In this document: positions 35,704 to 44,935 of the stretch, one piece after another
How the letters are laid out: each line of letters starts with the position of its first letter
How positions within the stretch are numbered: position 1 is the stretch's first letter
NCBI GenBank assembly: GCA_900551245.1
Contig: URVC01000014.1
Span: 14,680 to 78,679, forward strand
DNA from: an uncultured bacterium
GTDB taxonomy: Bacteria; Verrucomicrobiota; Lentisphaeria; Victivallales; Victivallaceae
Reading direction: 5' to 3'
Length of the DNA: 64,000 nucleotides
Program-made: the position numbers and the translations under genes
Notes under the pieces: model-generated
Told to the model about the DNA's origin: nothing
Databases searched by the model: none
What the model saw: only the letters and a program-made list of their open reading frames with translations

Positions 35704-37716
35704 ATGAGAAGAGTGCCCGGAATCCGGGGGATGGCAGCCGTATTGGCCGCAGGGATGATGCTTCATGCGGCGGCGGCGGAACGGCGGCTTTCCGTTCCGG
35801 AAGCGGAAAAAGAGGCTTCCGGCCGGCAATATCTGGTCGAAGCGGAGTGTCACATGGAGACACCTGACTTCCGGCTGACCGATTCCCTGCGCACGGAGCG
35901 CCCGGCGAAGGTGCTGCTGCGCCGCGGTTCGCTGGTGCGCTTCGTCTTCAACGCGAAACCGGGGGAGAGTTTCCGGCTGGAGGAGGGGAAAAAGCCCGCC
36001 GATGCGGCGAGCGACTGGCTCCCCGCTTCCGGGGTGATCCGGAGCGTCTACCGGGTCAAGTACCGGCAGGTTCCGAACCGGAAGGCGTTCGAACGGCTGC
36101 TCGACGATGCCGAACCGCTCGGTGCGGTGGTCGAGAAGCGGATCTACTCCGGCTGGAATCCGCTCGGGCCGAATCCGGGCAGTCTGCACGTGTTCGAAGG
36201 GGTGCTGCGGATCGCCCGGCCGGGCCGCTACACCTTCTGCACCGCCTCCACCGACGCCTCCTTTCTGGAGATCGACGGCCGGCCGGTCGTCGCCTGGCCG
36301 GGGAACCACGACGTCTGGGGCGGACTGCGCGGCGAACGGGCCGGAACGGTCGAACTCGCCGCAGGGGAGCACCGCATCACCTATCTGCACGCCAATTCGC
36401 GCTGGAGCTGTTATTCGCTGGCGGGGTGGCGCACCCCGGGCAGTGAAAAGAAGTTTTCGCCGATTCCGGAGAGCGCCTACACCCCGACGCTCCGGGCGAA
36501 GGTGGGCCCCCGGCTGGATGAGTACGGGCGGAAGATTCCCGATTTCAGCTGGCAATTGGAGGAGATGCTCACCGAGGAGGGCCAGAAGCTCCAGCTCTAC
36601 TTCGTCTCGCTTTCTCCGCAGGTCGGCACCGAAATCCGTTCGGTCGACTGGGGCGACGGCACCGGCGAAGGGAAGACGCTCACGCACGCCTACTTCAAGC
36701 CGGACGATTACGTTGTTTCGGTTCGAACCGCCGACGGGAAGAAGATCTCCCACCGGGTGGAGCTGAGTTATCGGTACGGGCAGTCATTGCCGAAGCCGGG
36801 GCGCGAGGCGGAAATTCTCCGCGCCGCGCTGGCGCAGGAGGCGGAGACCGGGCTTCAGGAGGGGGGATACCGCTATCTGAGCGAAGCGCTGCGCCGGGCG
36901 AAGCTGGCGAAGGAGAGCCGGGAGTTCTACGAGACGATGATCCGCAATCAGGACAAGGTCGAGCCGGAGGTGCTCTTCCGCCACTACGAGGCGACCCGGC
37001 TCGACGAACAGCGGCGTTCCGAAGCGTTCGATACCGCGGCGGCGGAACTGCGGAACCTGATCGCCCGGCTCCGGGCGCCGTCGGAACTCAACACCGCCCG
37101 GCTGGCGCTGGCGGAACTGCTCTTCTACGGCTCCGGCCGGACCGACGCCGCGGCGAAGGTGTTTGCGACGGTGGAGCGCTCCGCATTGCCGAAGGCGCGG
37201 GCGCGTTCGTACGAACTGCTCGAAGTGGATCTTGCCGCAATGAGGGAGGGGCGTGCCGCGGCGGAAGCGCTCGCTGCGAAGATCGCTTCGCCGTCGGACC
37301 GGTACGACCGGCGGCAGCTGCTCCGGCTGGATGGAATCAAGCTGGCGATCCGCAACGCGATCGTGCTCGGGAAGTTTGCCGACGGGATGCGCTACGCCGA
37401 ACAGCTGGAGGAACAGCGTCCGGCGGTCCGCCTGGCGCCGGACTATCTGCAGCTCAAGAGCCGCCTGGAGGCGGGGCTGGGCCGTCCCCGTTCAGCGGCT
37501 CGGCTGCTGGAGCTGGCGCGGAGTCTCGCGCCGGAGGATGAGGAACTGCGCGCGGAGATCGCGCTGGAACTGGGCCGCTTCTACGCCGGGCGCGGCGAGA
37601 CCGCCGCGGCGATTGCGGCATGGAAAGAGGTGCTCGACGCCGCGCCCCGTTCCCGTTCCGCGGTGACGGCGGCGCGATTGTTGAAGGAGATTCGTCAAAA
37701 GGAGGTGGAGCGATGA
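35704..37716 (+). CDS. Exported protein with PA14-like, PKD-like and helical-repeat regions
   Basis: The 670-residue protein has a signal peptide (about 1-27, MMLHAAAA). A PA14-like module (about 130-260; EKRIYSGWNPLGPNPGSLHVFEGVLRIARPGRYTF in outline, then DASFLEIDGRPV and AGEHRITYLHAN) is followed by a PKD-like beta domain (about 295-350; SVDWGDGTGEGKTLTHAYFKPDDYVVSV). The rest is TPR-like helices ending in GRFYAGRGETAAAIAAWKEVL. ATG 35704 lies 13 nt after GGAG. It is first in a ten-gene cluster and its stop overlaps the DUF4159 start by 4 nt. PA14 and PKD domains usually bind carbohydrate or protein; the role in this system is unknown. Confidence 0.8.
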   Translation: MRRVPGIRGMAAVLAAGMMLHAAAAERRLSVPEAEKEASGRQYLVEAECHMETPDFRLTDSLRTERPAKVLLRRGSLVRFVFNAKPGESFRLEEGKKPADAASDWLPASGVIRSVYRVKYRQVPNRKAFERLLDDAEPLGAVVEKRIYSGWNPLGPNPGSLHVFEGVLRIARPGRYTFCTASTDASFLEIDGRPVVAWPGNHDVWGGLRGERAGTVELAAGEHRITYLHANSRWSCYSLAGWRTPGSEKKFSPIPESAYTPTLRAKVGPRLDEYGRKIPDFSWQLEEMLTEEGQKLQLYFVSLSPQVGTEIRSVDWGDGTGEGKTLTHAYFKPDDYVVSVRTADGKKISHRVELSYRYGQSLPKPGREAEILRAALAQEAETGLQEGGYRYLSEALRRAKLAKESREFYETMIRNQDKVEPEVLFRHYEATRLDEQRRSEAFDTAAAELRNLIARLRAPSELNTARLALAELLFYGSGRTDAAAKVFATVERSALPKARARSYELLEVDLAAMREGRAAAEALAAKIASPSDRYDRRQLLRLDGIKLAIRNAIVLGKFADGMRYAEQLEEQRPAVRLAPDYLQLKSRLEAGLGRPRSAARLLELARSLAPEDEELRAEIALELGRFYAGRGETAAAIAAWKEVLDAAPRSRSAVTAARLLKEIRQKEVER

Positions 37717-39230
37717 GATGCGTTCTGCGATATTGTGGAATTCTGCTGGCGGCCGCGCTGGCGGCGGGGGCCGCCTCGCCGGAGGAGGACGCCTTTCTGC
37801 GTCCGGTCGGCCGGCCTCCGGCGGCCAAGGCACAGCGCCGTCAGGGCGGGGAATCTCTGCCGCCGCTGCCGTTGCCGGCGACGCCGTTGCGCCGTTCGGA
37901 GAAGAAGCATCCGCCGGCGCCGACGACGTTGATCGGCAAGGTGATCTGGGGCGGCTACCTCGACTATACCTGGCCGAACGGGGTGGTGACCCGGGTGTTC
38001 GACTGGAACATGGTTCCGGCGGACGCACAGCAGCTGCTCCGCCAGCTCAAGGCGCGCAGCGGGCTGGAGTATCAGGCGTCGTCGCTCGACCTCGGGATGC
38101 TCTCCGGCGACCCGTCGGAGGTGCCCGTTCTGCTCATTTCCGGCGGGCGGCGGATCAATTTTACGCCGGAGGAGCGGGCGAAACTGCGCAAATATCTGCT
38201 CGACGGCGGCATGATCTGGTTCGATTCGGTGGTCGGCTCGCCCTTCTTTCTGCGGAGCGCGGCCGAAGAACTGCGGCGGATTCTGCCGGAGGCGCCGCTG
38301 CGGCGGGTTCCGGCGGATCATCCGGTCTTTCACATCGCCAAATCGCTGGTCGCCGGGGAGACCAACCGCGACAAGAACCGCCCGTTTGAACTCGAAGGAC
38401 TCTTTCTCGGGCCGCGGCTGGCGGCGGTGATCTCGCCGGTCGGGCTCGGCTGCGGGTGGGACAACACCTATCCGGAGCTCATTCCGTCGGCCACCTTCTA
38501 CCGGGCCGGCGCGGCGGTCGATCTCGGCGTCAACCTCGCACTCTACGCGATCGGCTGGTTCGACAGCGCCCGGCGCTACGCGGCCGGCGAGAGCGGGGCG
38601 GAGCCCGACGCGGCCAATCCGGAGCAGGTTCCTTTCGCGCAGCTGGTCACCGACGGCTTCTGGAACTCCGACCCGGGCGCGGGGGAGCGCTTTCTGCGCC
38701 ATCTCGGGCGGAACCTCAAGGTCAACACCGCCGGGAGCGTCAACTACGTCAACATCGACCGGGCGGAACTTTCCGACTACCCCTTCTGCTACCTCGGCGG
38801 GCTCGGGAACTTCCAGCTCTCCGACGCGGCGGCGGCCAAACTGCGCCGCTATCTGGACGACGGCGGATTTCTGCTGATCAACAACACGATGGGGCTTTCC
38901 GAATTCGACGCGGCGGTGCGGAAGCTCGTCGCCCGGCTCTATCCGGGGCGGGCGCTCGAACGCATTCCGGAAAATCATCCGCTCTTCACCCGGGGGCCCT
39001 ACCGCTTCTCCGACAGCGGATTTTCGGCCGAGGCGGCGGCGCGCTACCCGAATGAACGCTATCCACTGCTCTACGGCGTCAACGACGGCGACCGGCTGAC
39101 GCTGATCTACTCGCCGGTGGATCTCGCCGGCGGCTGGCAGCAGGTGCCGCGCCCCGGGAGCATCATGTACACGCCGGAGGCGGCGGGCCGCCTCGGCGGT
39201 TCGATCGCAAGCTACTTCTTAACCCATTAG
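37713..39230 (+). CDS. Exported protein with two DUF4159 domains
   Basis: The 505-residue protein has a signal peptide (VLRYCGILLAAALAAGAAS) and two copies of a DUF4159-like, glutamine-amidotransferase-type fold. Copy one (about 80-285) contains VPVLLISGGRRINFTPEERAKLRKYLLDGGMIWFDSV and DHPVFHI; copy two (about 305-505) contains YPFCYLGGLGNFQLSDAAAAKLRRYLDDGGFLLI in outline and NHPLFTRGPY. Each has the 'L-x-x-Y-L-x-D-G-G' stretch. ATG 37713 overlaps the upstream stop (ATGA), after GGAGGTGGAG. DUF4159 proteins occur with MoxR and DUF58 genes in planctomycetes and relatives; function is unknown. Confidence 0.82.
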   Translation: MRCVLRYCGILLAAALAAGAASPEEDAFLRPVGRPPAAKAQRRQGGESLPPLPLPATPLRRSEKKHPPAPTTLIGKVIWGGYLDYTWPNGVVTRVFDWNMVPADAQQLLRQLKARSGLEYQASSLDLGMLSGDPSEVPVLLISGGRRINFTPEERAKLRKYLLDGGMIWFDSVVGSPFFLRSAAEELRRILPEAPLRRVPADHPVFHIAKSLVAGETNRDKNRPFELEGLFLGPRLAAVISPVGLGCGWDNTYPELIPSATFYRAGAAVDLGVNLALYAIGWFDSARRYAAGESGAEPDAANPEQVPFAQLVTDGFWNSDPGAGERFLRHLGRNLKVNTAGSVNYVNIDRAELSDYPFCYLGGLGNFQLSDAAAAKLRRYLDDGGFLLINNTMGLSEFDAAVRKLVARLYPGRALERIPENHPLFTRGPYRFSDSGFSAEAAARYPNERYPLLYGVNDGDRLTLIYSPVDLAGGWQQVPRPGSIMYTPEAAGRLGGSIASYFLTH

Positions 39231-39242
39231 GAGAGGAATTTT

Positions 39243-40250
39243 ATGCAATCCCAACTCGAACAGCTCCCGGAGGAGATCGCGCAGCTCGGCGGCGCGTTCG
39301 CTCTTCTCCGCGCGGAAATCGGCAAGGCGGTGATCGGCCAGGAGGCGGTCATCGAAGCGGTGCTGGCCGCCCTGCTTGCCGGCGGCCACTGCCTGCTGCA
39401 GGGGGTGCCCGGGCTGGCCAAGACACTGCTGGTGCAGAGCCTCGGCCAGGCGCTGGCGCTCGACTTCCGCCGCGTCCAGTTCACGCCGGATCTGATGCCG
39501 GGGGACATCACCGGCAGCGACATTCTCGACGAGGAGCCGGGCAGCGGGCGGCGCGAACTGCGCTTCATCCCCGGGCCGGTCTTCACCAATCTTCTGCTGG
39601 CCGACGAGATCAACCGGACGCCGCCGAAGACCCAGGCGGCGCTGCTGGAGGCGATGCAGGAGCGGCAGGTCTCCAACCACGGCGTGCGCAATCCGCTGCC
39701 GCGCCCCTTCTTCGTGCTGGCGACGCAGAATCCGATCGAGCAGGAGGGCACCTATCCGTTGCCGGAGGCGCAGCTCGACCGCTTCATGTTCCTGATCAAG
39801 CTCACCTATCCGGAGCGCGATCAGGAGATTGCGATTCTGCGCGAGACCACCGGCAACAGCCGTCCGCAGCCGCAGCCGGTGCTCGACGCGGAGATGCTGC
39901 TTCACTTTCAGAAGTGCGTGCGTTCGATTCCGGTGAGCGACCATGTGATCGCCTACTGTGCCGATCTTGCCCGGATGTCGCGGCCGGAGAATCCGGACGC
40001 GCCTGACTTCATCCGCGAAAACCTCTCCTACGGCGCCGGTCCCCGGGCGGGGCAGTACCTTCTGCTGGCGGCGCGCGCCGCCGCCGCGCTGGAGGGGCGG
40101 ATCAACGTGAGCTGTGCCGACGTGCGCCGCTTCGCGCCGGAGGTGCTGCGCCACCGCATCGCCTGCAACTTCCACGCGGTCGGCGAGAACCTGACCAGCG
40201 ACATCCTCGTCGAAAAGCTGATGGAAGCGGTTCCGGAGAGCGCCGAATAA
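39243..40250 (+). CDS. MoxR-family AAA+ ATPase
   Basis: The 335-residue protein has the MoxR hallmarks: Walker A QGVPGLAKT, Walker B LLLADEINRTPPKTQAALLEAM, sensor 1 FFVLATQNPIEQEGTYPLPEAQLDRF and the C-terminal lid domain. MoxR ATPases act as chaperones that mature or insert cofactors into partner proteins, often through vWA-domain adaptors. Those adaptors are exactly the next three genes. ATG 39243 follows GGAGAGGAA. It is cytoplasmic. Confidence 0.95.
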   Translation: MQSQLEQLPEEIAQLGGAFALLRAEIGKAVIGQEAVIEAVLAALLAGGHCLLQGVPGLAKTLLVQSLGQALALDFRRVQFTPDLMPGDITGSDILDEEPGSGRRELRFIPGPVFTNLLLADEINRTPPKTQAALLEAMQERQVSNHGVRNPLPRPFFVLATQNPIEQEGTYPLPEAQLDRFMFLIKLTYPERDQEIAILRETTGNSRPQPQPVLDAEMLLHFQKCVRSIPVSDHVIAYCADLARMSRPENPDAPDFIRENLSYGAGPRAGQYLLLAARAAAALEGRINVSCADVRRFAPEVLRHRIACNFHAVGENLTSDILVEKLMEAVPESAE

Positions 40251-40251
40251 G

Positions 40252-41163
40252 ATGAAACGCGAAGCCGCCACCGGATTCACCTACCTGCCGGCCCGGACCC
40301 TGGAAAATCTCAAGGGGATCGAGCTGGTCGCCCGTTCGCTGGTCGAGGGGGCACTGCTCGGGTTGCACCGCTCGCCGTACCACGGATTCTCCTCGGAGTT
40401 CGCCGGGGACCGCAAGTACGCCCCGGGCGATTCGATCCGCTATCTGGACTGGAAGGCGCTGGCGCGCAGCGGCAAATACTACATCAAGGAGTTCGAGGAG
40501 GAGAGCAACCTCAAGAGCTACATCCTGCTCGACAGTTCCGGCTCGATGGCGATGAGCGACCCGGCGGGGCATCCGGTCAAATTTCACTACGCCTGCTATC
40601 TCGCGGCGGCCTTCTGCTACCTCATGTACCAGCAGCGGGATGCGTCGGGGCTCTTCGTCTACTCCGACCGGATTCTGCGGGCCTCGCCGGCGCGGGCGGG
40701 GCGGGCGAACCTCACCGCACTGCTCGGCACGCTCGAATCGCTCAAGCCGGAGGGGGCGACCCGGAACGGCGCCTGTCTGCGGCAGATCGCCGAACAGCTG
40801 CCGCGCCGTTCGCTGGCGATCCTCTTCTCGGACTTCTTTTCGCTCGACGGGGATTTTGCTCCGGCATTGCGGTTGCTCCGGTTCAAGCAGTGCGAAGTGA
40901 TCCTCTTTCAGGTGCTCAACGACGCGGAGCTCCATTTCCCCTACCGCGGGCGGGTGGAGCTGCAGGATCTGGAGAGCGGGCAGCGGCTGGAGCTGGAGGC
41001 GGAGCCGGTTCGCGACGCCTACCTCAAGCGGCTGGAAACGCACAACCGCAAGCTCCGGAACCTCTGCGATTCGATGAATTTCATGTTTGAGACGCTGTCG
41101 AGCTCGACGCCGTTCGAGCGGGCGCTGGCGGCGTACTTCGCAAAACGGGAGAAGCTGTTCTGA
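40252..41163 (+). CDS. DUF58 protein with von Willebrand A-like domain
   Basis: The 303-residue protein carries the DUF58 signature HGFSSEFAGDRKYAPGDSIRYLDWKALARSGKYYIKEFEEE (in outline) and a vWA-like core with the MIDAS motif DSSGSM, then a second strand SLAILFSDFFSLDG. Such proteins act as partners of MoxR ATPases in the 'MoxR-DUF58' module. The start ATG 40252 lies one nt after the MoxR stop, and its stop TGA overlaps the next ATG (TGATG). There are no obvious membrane helices, so it is probably cytoplasmic. Confidence 0.93.
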   Translation: MKREAATGFTYLPARTLENLKGIELVARSLVEGALLGLHRSPYHGFSSEFAGDRKYAPGDSIRYLDWKALARSGKYYIKEFEEESNLKSYILLDSSGSMAMSDPAGHPVKFHYACYLAAAFCYLMYQQRDASGLFVYSDRILRASPARAGRANLTALLGTLESLKPEGATRNGACLRQIAEQLPRRSLAILFSDFFSLDGDFAPALRLLRFKQCEVILFQVLNDAELHFPYRGRVELQDLESGQRLELEAEPVRDAYLKRLETHNRKLRNLCDSMNFMFETLSSSTPFERALAAYFAKREKLF

Positions 41164-42899
41164 TGCTCGACTGGGGCGCACCGCATCTGCTCTGGATTCT
41201 GCCGGCGGTCTGGCTGGCGGCTCTGGTACTGCACCTCTATTTCCGGCGGCGCCGGATGGTGGTGTGCTTCTCCGACCTCGAATTCTTTCTGCGCGACGAA
41301 CACCATCCGGCGATGCGCCGCCGTCTGCGGGATCTTTTGAAACTGCTGGTGCGCTTTCTCATTCTGACACTGCCGGTTCTCGCGGTCGCCCAGCCGCGGC
41401 TGCGTGGAATCGCTCCGCCGGGCGGCGGCGGTGCGGTGCGCCGGGCGATCGTGCTGGACGATTCCTTCTCGATGGAGCGGAAACTCCCGGCGGGTGAGAC
41501 CGCGTTTCAGGCGGCACAGCGCACCGCGCTCTCCCTGCTCGATGGATTTGACGACGGGGGGGAGACGGCGCTCTTCTTCTCCTCCGCCCGGCCCGGCGTA
41601 CTGCCGACCGCCGACCGCGACAAGGTGCGGCAGGCGATTCGGGAGGCGAAGACGGCTCCGCGCGCCGGAACGCTTGCCGAAACGCTCGCCGAAGCGGTCC
41701 GGACGGTGCGGGATGGCGAGGTGTTCCTCCTCTCCGACTTCCAGAAGAGCACCCTTGGCAGCTGGAGCGAAGCAAAAGAGGCGCGCATCTACGCCCTGCC
41801 GCTGCGGGGGCGCGAGGACAATCTCTCGGTGGAAATCGCCGGATTCTCCGAACTGCCCCGCCGTGCCGGGGTGCGCCGGATTCTCCGGGCGAAGGTGGCC
41901 AACCATTCGAACCGCCCGGTCGAGAGCCGGGTGGAGTTCCTGCTCCACTCCCGTCCGGCCGGGGAGCGCCTGCTGAGCCTGGCGCCGGGGGAGTGGACCG
42001 AGGTCGCCTTCGAATTCGCCCCGCCGGCGGGAGAGTGTGCCGGGAGCGTCGCGGTCGAAGATGAGAACATCCCCGGCGACAACCGGGCGACCTTCTCCTT
42101 CCGCGTTGCGGAAACTCTGCCGGTCGCGCTGGTGCGCGGCGGCGGGCGCATGCCGGACCCCTTCTACTTTCTGCGCTACGCGCTCGATCCCGGCGGCGAC
42201 GGGCGGTTCGGCGTCCGTTTCGAGGAGCTCTCTCCGGCGGAACTCGGTTCCGGGGATCTCCGCCGCTTCGGCCTGGTGATCGTCGCCGGAACGGTGCCGG
42301 AGGCCCGTTGCGATGAATTCGTGAAGAACGGCGGACGGCTCTGGCGGCTCCCCGCTCCGGAGGCGAAGGCGGTTCCGGCCGCCGGAAAGAAGGCCGCGTT
42401 CGCTGGAGCGCTCGCGCCGCTCAACGACCTGCTGGAGATGGATTTTGTCGAGTGGAAACAGATTGTGCCGCCCGCCGTTCCGGCGGGGGCGGAAACGTGG
42501 CTCCGCTTCGGTGACGGCACCCCGTTGCTGACGGCGCGTCGGCTCGGCGACGGCATCCGGTTCGACAGCGCGTTTGACCTGCGCAGCCGCGCGTCGAACT
42601 GGCCGCTTCTGCGCTCCTTCCCGGTAGCGATGGCGAAACTGGTCGAAGCGATGGCGCCGGACGATGGATCCTCCGTCACCCGCAGTGAGCCGGCGGGCGC
42701 GGAATCGGAACCGGCCGCCGCCTCCGCCGCGGAACTGCGCCGCACCCTGCCCGGGGTGCGGGAACTGCGGCTGGACGGCGACTGGCGTCTGCGGCTCGAG
42801 GAGCTCCGGCGCGGCACTGAACTGGCCGGCTGGCTGTTGCTGGCGGCGCTGCTGCTCTTCGGCGTCGACTGCTGGATGTGCAGAAAGGAGGCCGCATGA
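41163..42899 (+). CDS. BatA-like membrane protein with vWA domain
   Basis: The 578-residue protein has the BatA N-terminal pair of membrane helices (LLWILPAVWLAALVLHLYF and FLILTLPVLAVAQPR), a vWA domain with the MIDAS-like DDSFSM and a strand VFLLSDFQKSTLGSW, and then a long periplasmic part with immunoglobulin-like strands (RVEFLLHSRPAGERL). A C-terminal helix is at about 552-570. This is the order seen in BatA/aerotolerance proteins, extended by beta domains as in Bacteroidetes and planctomycetes. It overlaps DUF58 by one base and the following gene by four. Confidence 0.88.
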   Translation: MLDWGAPHLLWILPAVWLAALVLHLYFRRRRMVVCFSDLEFFLRDEHHPAMRRRLRDLLKLLVRFLILTLPVLAVAQPRLRGIAPPGGGGAVRRAIVLDDSFSMERKLPAGETAFQAAQRTALSLLDGFDDGGETALFFSSARPGVLPTADRDKVRQAIREAKTAPRAGTLAETLAEAVRTVRDGEVFLLSDFQKSTLGSWSEAKEARIYALPLRGREDNLSVEIAGFSELPRRAGVRRILRAKVANHSNRPVESRVEFLLHSRPAGERLLSLAPGEWTEVAFEFAPPAGECAGSVAVEDENIPGDNRATFSFRVAETLPVALVRGGGRMPDPFYFLRYALDPGGDGRFGVRFEELSPAELGSGDLRRFGLVIVAGTVPEARCDEFVKNGGRLWRLPAPEAKAVPAAGKKAAFAGALAPLNDLLEMDFVEWKQIVPPAVPAGAETWLRFGDGTPLLTARRLGDGIRFDSAFDLRSRASNWPLLRSFPVAMAKLVEAMAPDDGSSVTRSEPAGAESEPAAASAAELRRTLPGVRELRLDGDWRLRLEELRRGTELAGWLLLAALLLFGVDCWMCRKEAA

Positions 42900-44935
42900 T
42901 CTCGTTTGCTCCCCTGGTGCCGGTCTGGCTGCTGCTGCTCTCGCTCGCCGCGGTGGGATACTGTATTTTCCGCACGACGACGCGCCGCCGTCTCCGGCTG
43001 GTCTGCTGGCTTCTGGCTGGACTTCTCGCGTTCATGGCGGCCAATCCGGTGGTGATCCTCCGCCGTCCGGACGACCGGACCGGCCGGGTGGCGGTGCTGG
43101 TGGACTCCTCGCTTTCGATGGGCGTCCGCGACGCCGGAAGCGGGGAGTCGCGGTTCGCCGCGGCCGACGAATTTGCCCGGCAGCTGCTCCGCCGCTTAGG
43201 GAACGACGTTCCGGTCACCCGGTTCGACTTCGACTGGCAGTTGCGGGAGGAACACGCTGATGAGCCTGCCGGAGCGGCCCACTTCCGGGGGGCGTTCGCC
43301 GCGCTCGACCGCCGGTACGGCGCGGGAGCGCTCGCGGCGACGGTTCTTCTCACCGACGGCGGAGACCTTTCCGGCCACCGGGTGGAGAGCTCGGATTCCC
43401 CGGTGTTCGCGGTGAAATTCGGCAGTGAACTCAACGCGGCGCCCAACCTCTCCTTCGGCGAGTTCCGGGTGCCGGAGACGGCGCGCGCCGGAGCGTCGCT
43501 CGATCTGCGAATTCCGGTGACGCTCACCGGGTTCGAGGCGCCGCGGCAGGTCGAATTCAAACTGCTGGTCGACGGCGAACCGGCGGCGTCCGAAGGGTTC
43601 GAACTGCGTCCGGGCGAGACCCGGCAGATTCCGGTGAAGGCGGAGCTCGCCATGGCCGGACTTCACCGCCTCACCTTTGAACTTGCTCCGCTCCCGGGCG
43701 AAGTGACCGCGCTGGACAACCGCCGCACCGCCGCGGTCGACGCCGAGCCGGACTCCCGCTTCACGCTGATCTCGTTCGCGCGGCTCTCCACCGGGTTCCG
43801 GCCGCTGGTCCGCTTCTTCACCCGGAGCAAGGCGGATTTCACCGCGCTCTATCCGGCCGGAGCGGCGGGCGGCGTCCGCCGGATCGGTTCGAATGCCGGG
43901 AAGGGGTTCGAAAACGGCCTGCCGACCATGGCGGAGGCGCTGAAACCGGTCGGCATGCTGATCCTCGGCGACTTCGACGAAGCCGCCGGTTCGCGCGAAC
44001 AGCTCGCGGCCGTCGAATCCTACGTCGAGCAGGGCGGCACGCTGGTTCTGCTCGGCGGCGCGGACTCCTTCTCGGTGACGCCGGGTTCGCCCGCGGCCCG
44101 ACTGCTCCCCTTCACGCCGTCGGCGCAGAAACTGCCCGACGTGCCGCTGGAGATCACCGCGCCGGAGGAGAGCCCCTTCGCGGGCCGGTTCGCTCCGGGC
44201 TCGGTTCGCGGGCTCCGCGCGGTCGAATCGCTCAAGCCGGGCGCGTCGGTTCTGCTCCAGGCGGGGGAGTTCCCGCTGGTGGTCGCCATGCCCTACGGCC
44301 GGGGCCAGGTGGCGGCGATTCTGTCGCCATCGCTCCCGCTGTGGGGGAAGAACGCCTCCGAGCGCGACGCCAACTTCGGCGCGTTTCTGGCGGAACTCTC
44401 CGCCTGGCTGGGCAGTCGCGCCGCCGCGCAGTGGCGCGTGGAGCTGCTTCCGGCTCTGCCGCTGCCCGGCGAGGCGGTGGCGATCCGGGTGACGCCGCCG
44501 CCGGATACGGAGGAGGTGATCGGCAGCTTCTCTGCCGGAGACGCGGCGGCGCGGACGATCCTTTTCCGACGGCAGAAGTCCGGCAATTTCCTCGGTGCCG
44601 TCACCTTTCCGGACGGGGCGGCGGGCGAGCTGGAGATTCTCGCCCGGAGCAAATCCCGCCCCGAGGCGCGCCGGGTGGTGCCGGTCGCCGTCGGGAAGGC
44701 GATGGAGGAGAGTTCCGACTTGCGCACTCTCGACGGGAACTTCCGCCGCATCGCATCTCCGGAGCGGATCTACGCCCCCGCCGACCTCGACCGGCTGGCC
44801 GCCGATCTTGCCGAACGAATTTCGCAGAGTGCGACCGAGCGGGAGTTCCGGCCGGTGTTTGAAACAATCTGGTTCCTCGCGGCGGCACTGCTGCTGGCGG
44901 GGCTCATCTGGTTCATGAGGAGGAGACTGCATTGA
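42896..44935 (+). CDS. Membrane protein with vWA and glutamine-amidotransferase-like domains
   Basis: The 679-residue protein starts with two membrane helices (about 5-50), then a vWA domain with MIDAS VLVDSSLSMG and the second Asp in LLTDGGDLSG. A beta domain follows, then a class I glutamine-amidotransferase-like domain (VGMLILGDFDEAAGSREQLAAVESYVEQGGTLVLLGG in outline) that lacks an obvious catalytic Cys. A further beta region and a terminal helix close it. The ATG at 42896 overlaps the upstream stop after AAAGGAGG. The composite architecture is common for genes beside MoxR/DUF58 in PVC bacteria. It could present a ligand-binding surface in the periplasm. Confidence 0.85.
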   Translation: MISFAPLVPVWLLLLSLAAVGYCIFRTTTRRRLRLVCWLLAGLLAFMAANPVVILRRPDDRTGRVAVLVDSSLSMGVRDAGSGESRFAAADEFARQLLRRLGNDVPVTRFDFDWQLREEHADEPAGAAHFRGAFAALDRRYGAGALAATVLLTDGGDLSGHRVESSDSPVFAVKFGSELNAAPNLSFGEFRVPETARAGASLDLRIPVTLTGFEAPRQVEFKLLVDGEPAASEGFELRPGETRQIPVKAELAMAGLHRLTFELAPLPGEVTALDNRRTAAVDAEPDSRFTLISFARLSTGFRPLVRFFTRSKADFTALYPAGAAGGVRRIGSNAGKGFENGLPTMAEALKPVGMLILGDFDEAAGSREQLAAVESYVEQGGTLVLLGGADSFSVTPGSPAARLLPFTPSAQKLPDVPLEITAPEESPFAGRFAPGSVRGLRAVESLKPGASVLLQAGEFPLVVAMPYGRGQVAAILSPSLPLWGKNASERDANFGAFLAELSAWLGSRAAAQWRVELLPALPLPGEAVAIRVTPPPDTEEVIGSFSAGDAAARTILFRRQKSGNFLGAVTFPDGAAGELEILARSKSRPEARRVVPVAVGKAMEESSDLRTLDGNFRRIASPERIYAPADLDRLAADLAERISQSATEREFRPVFETIWFLAAALLLAGLIWFMRRRLH

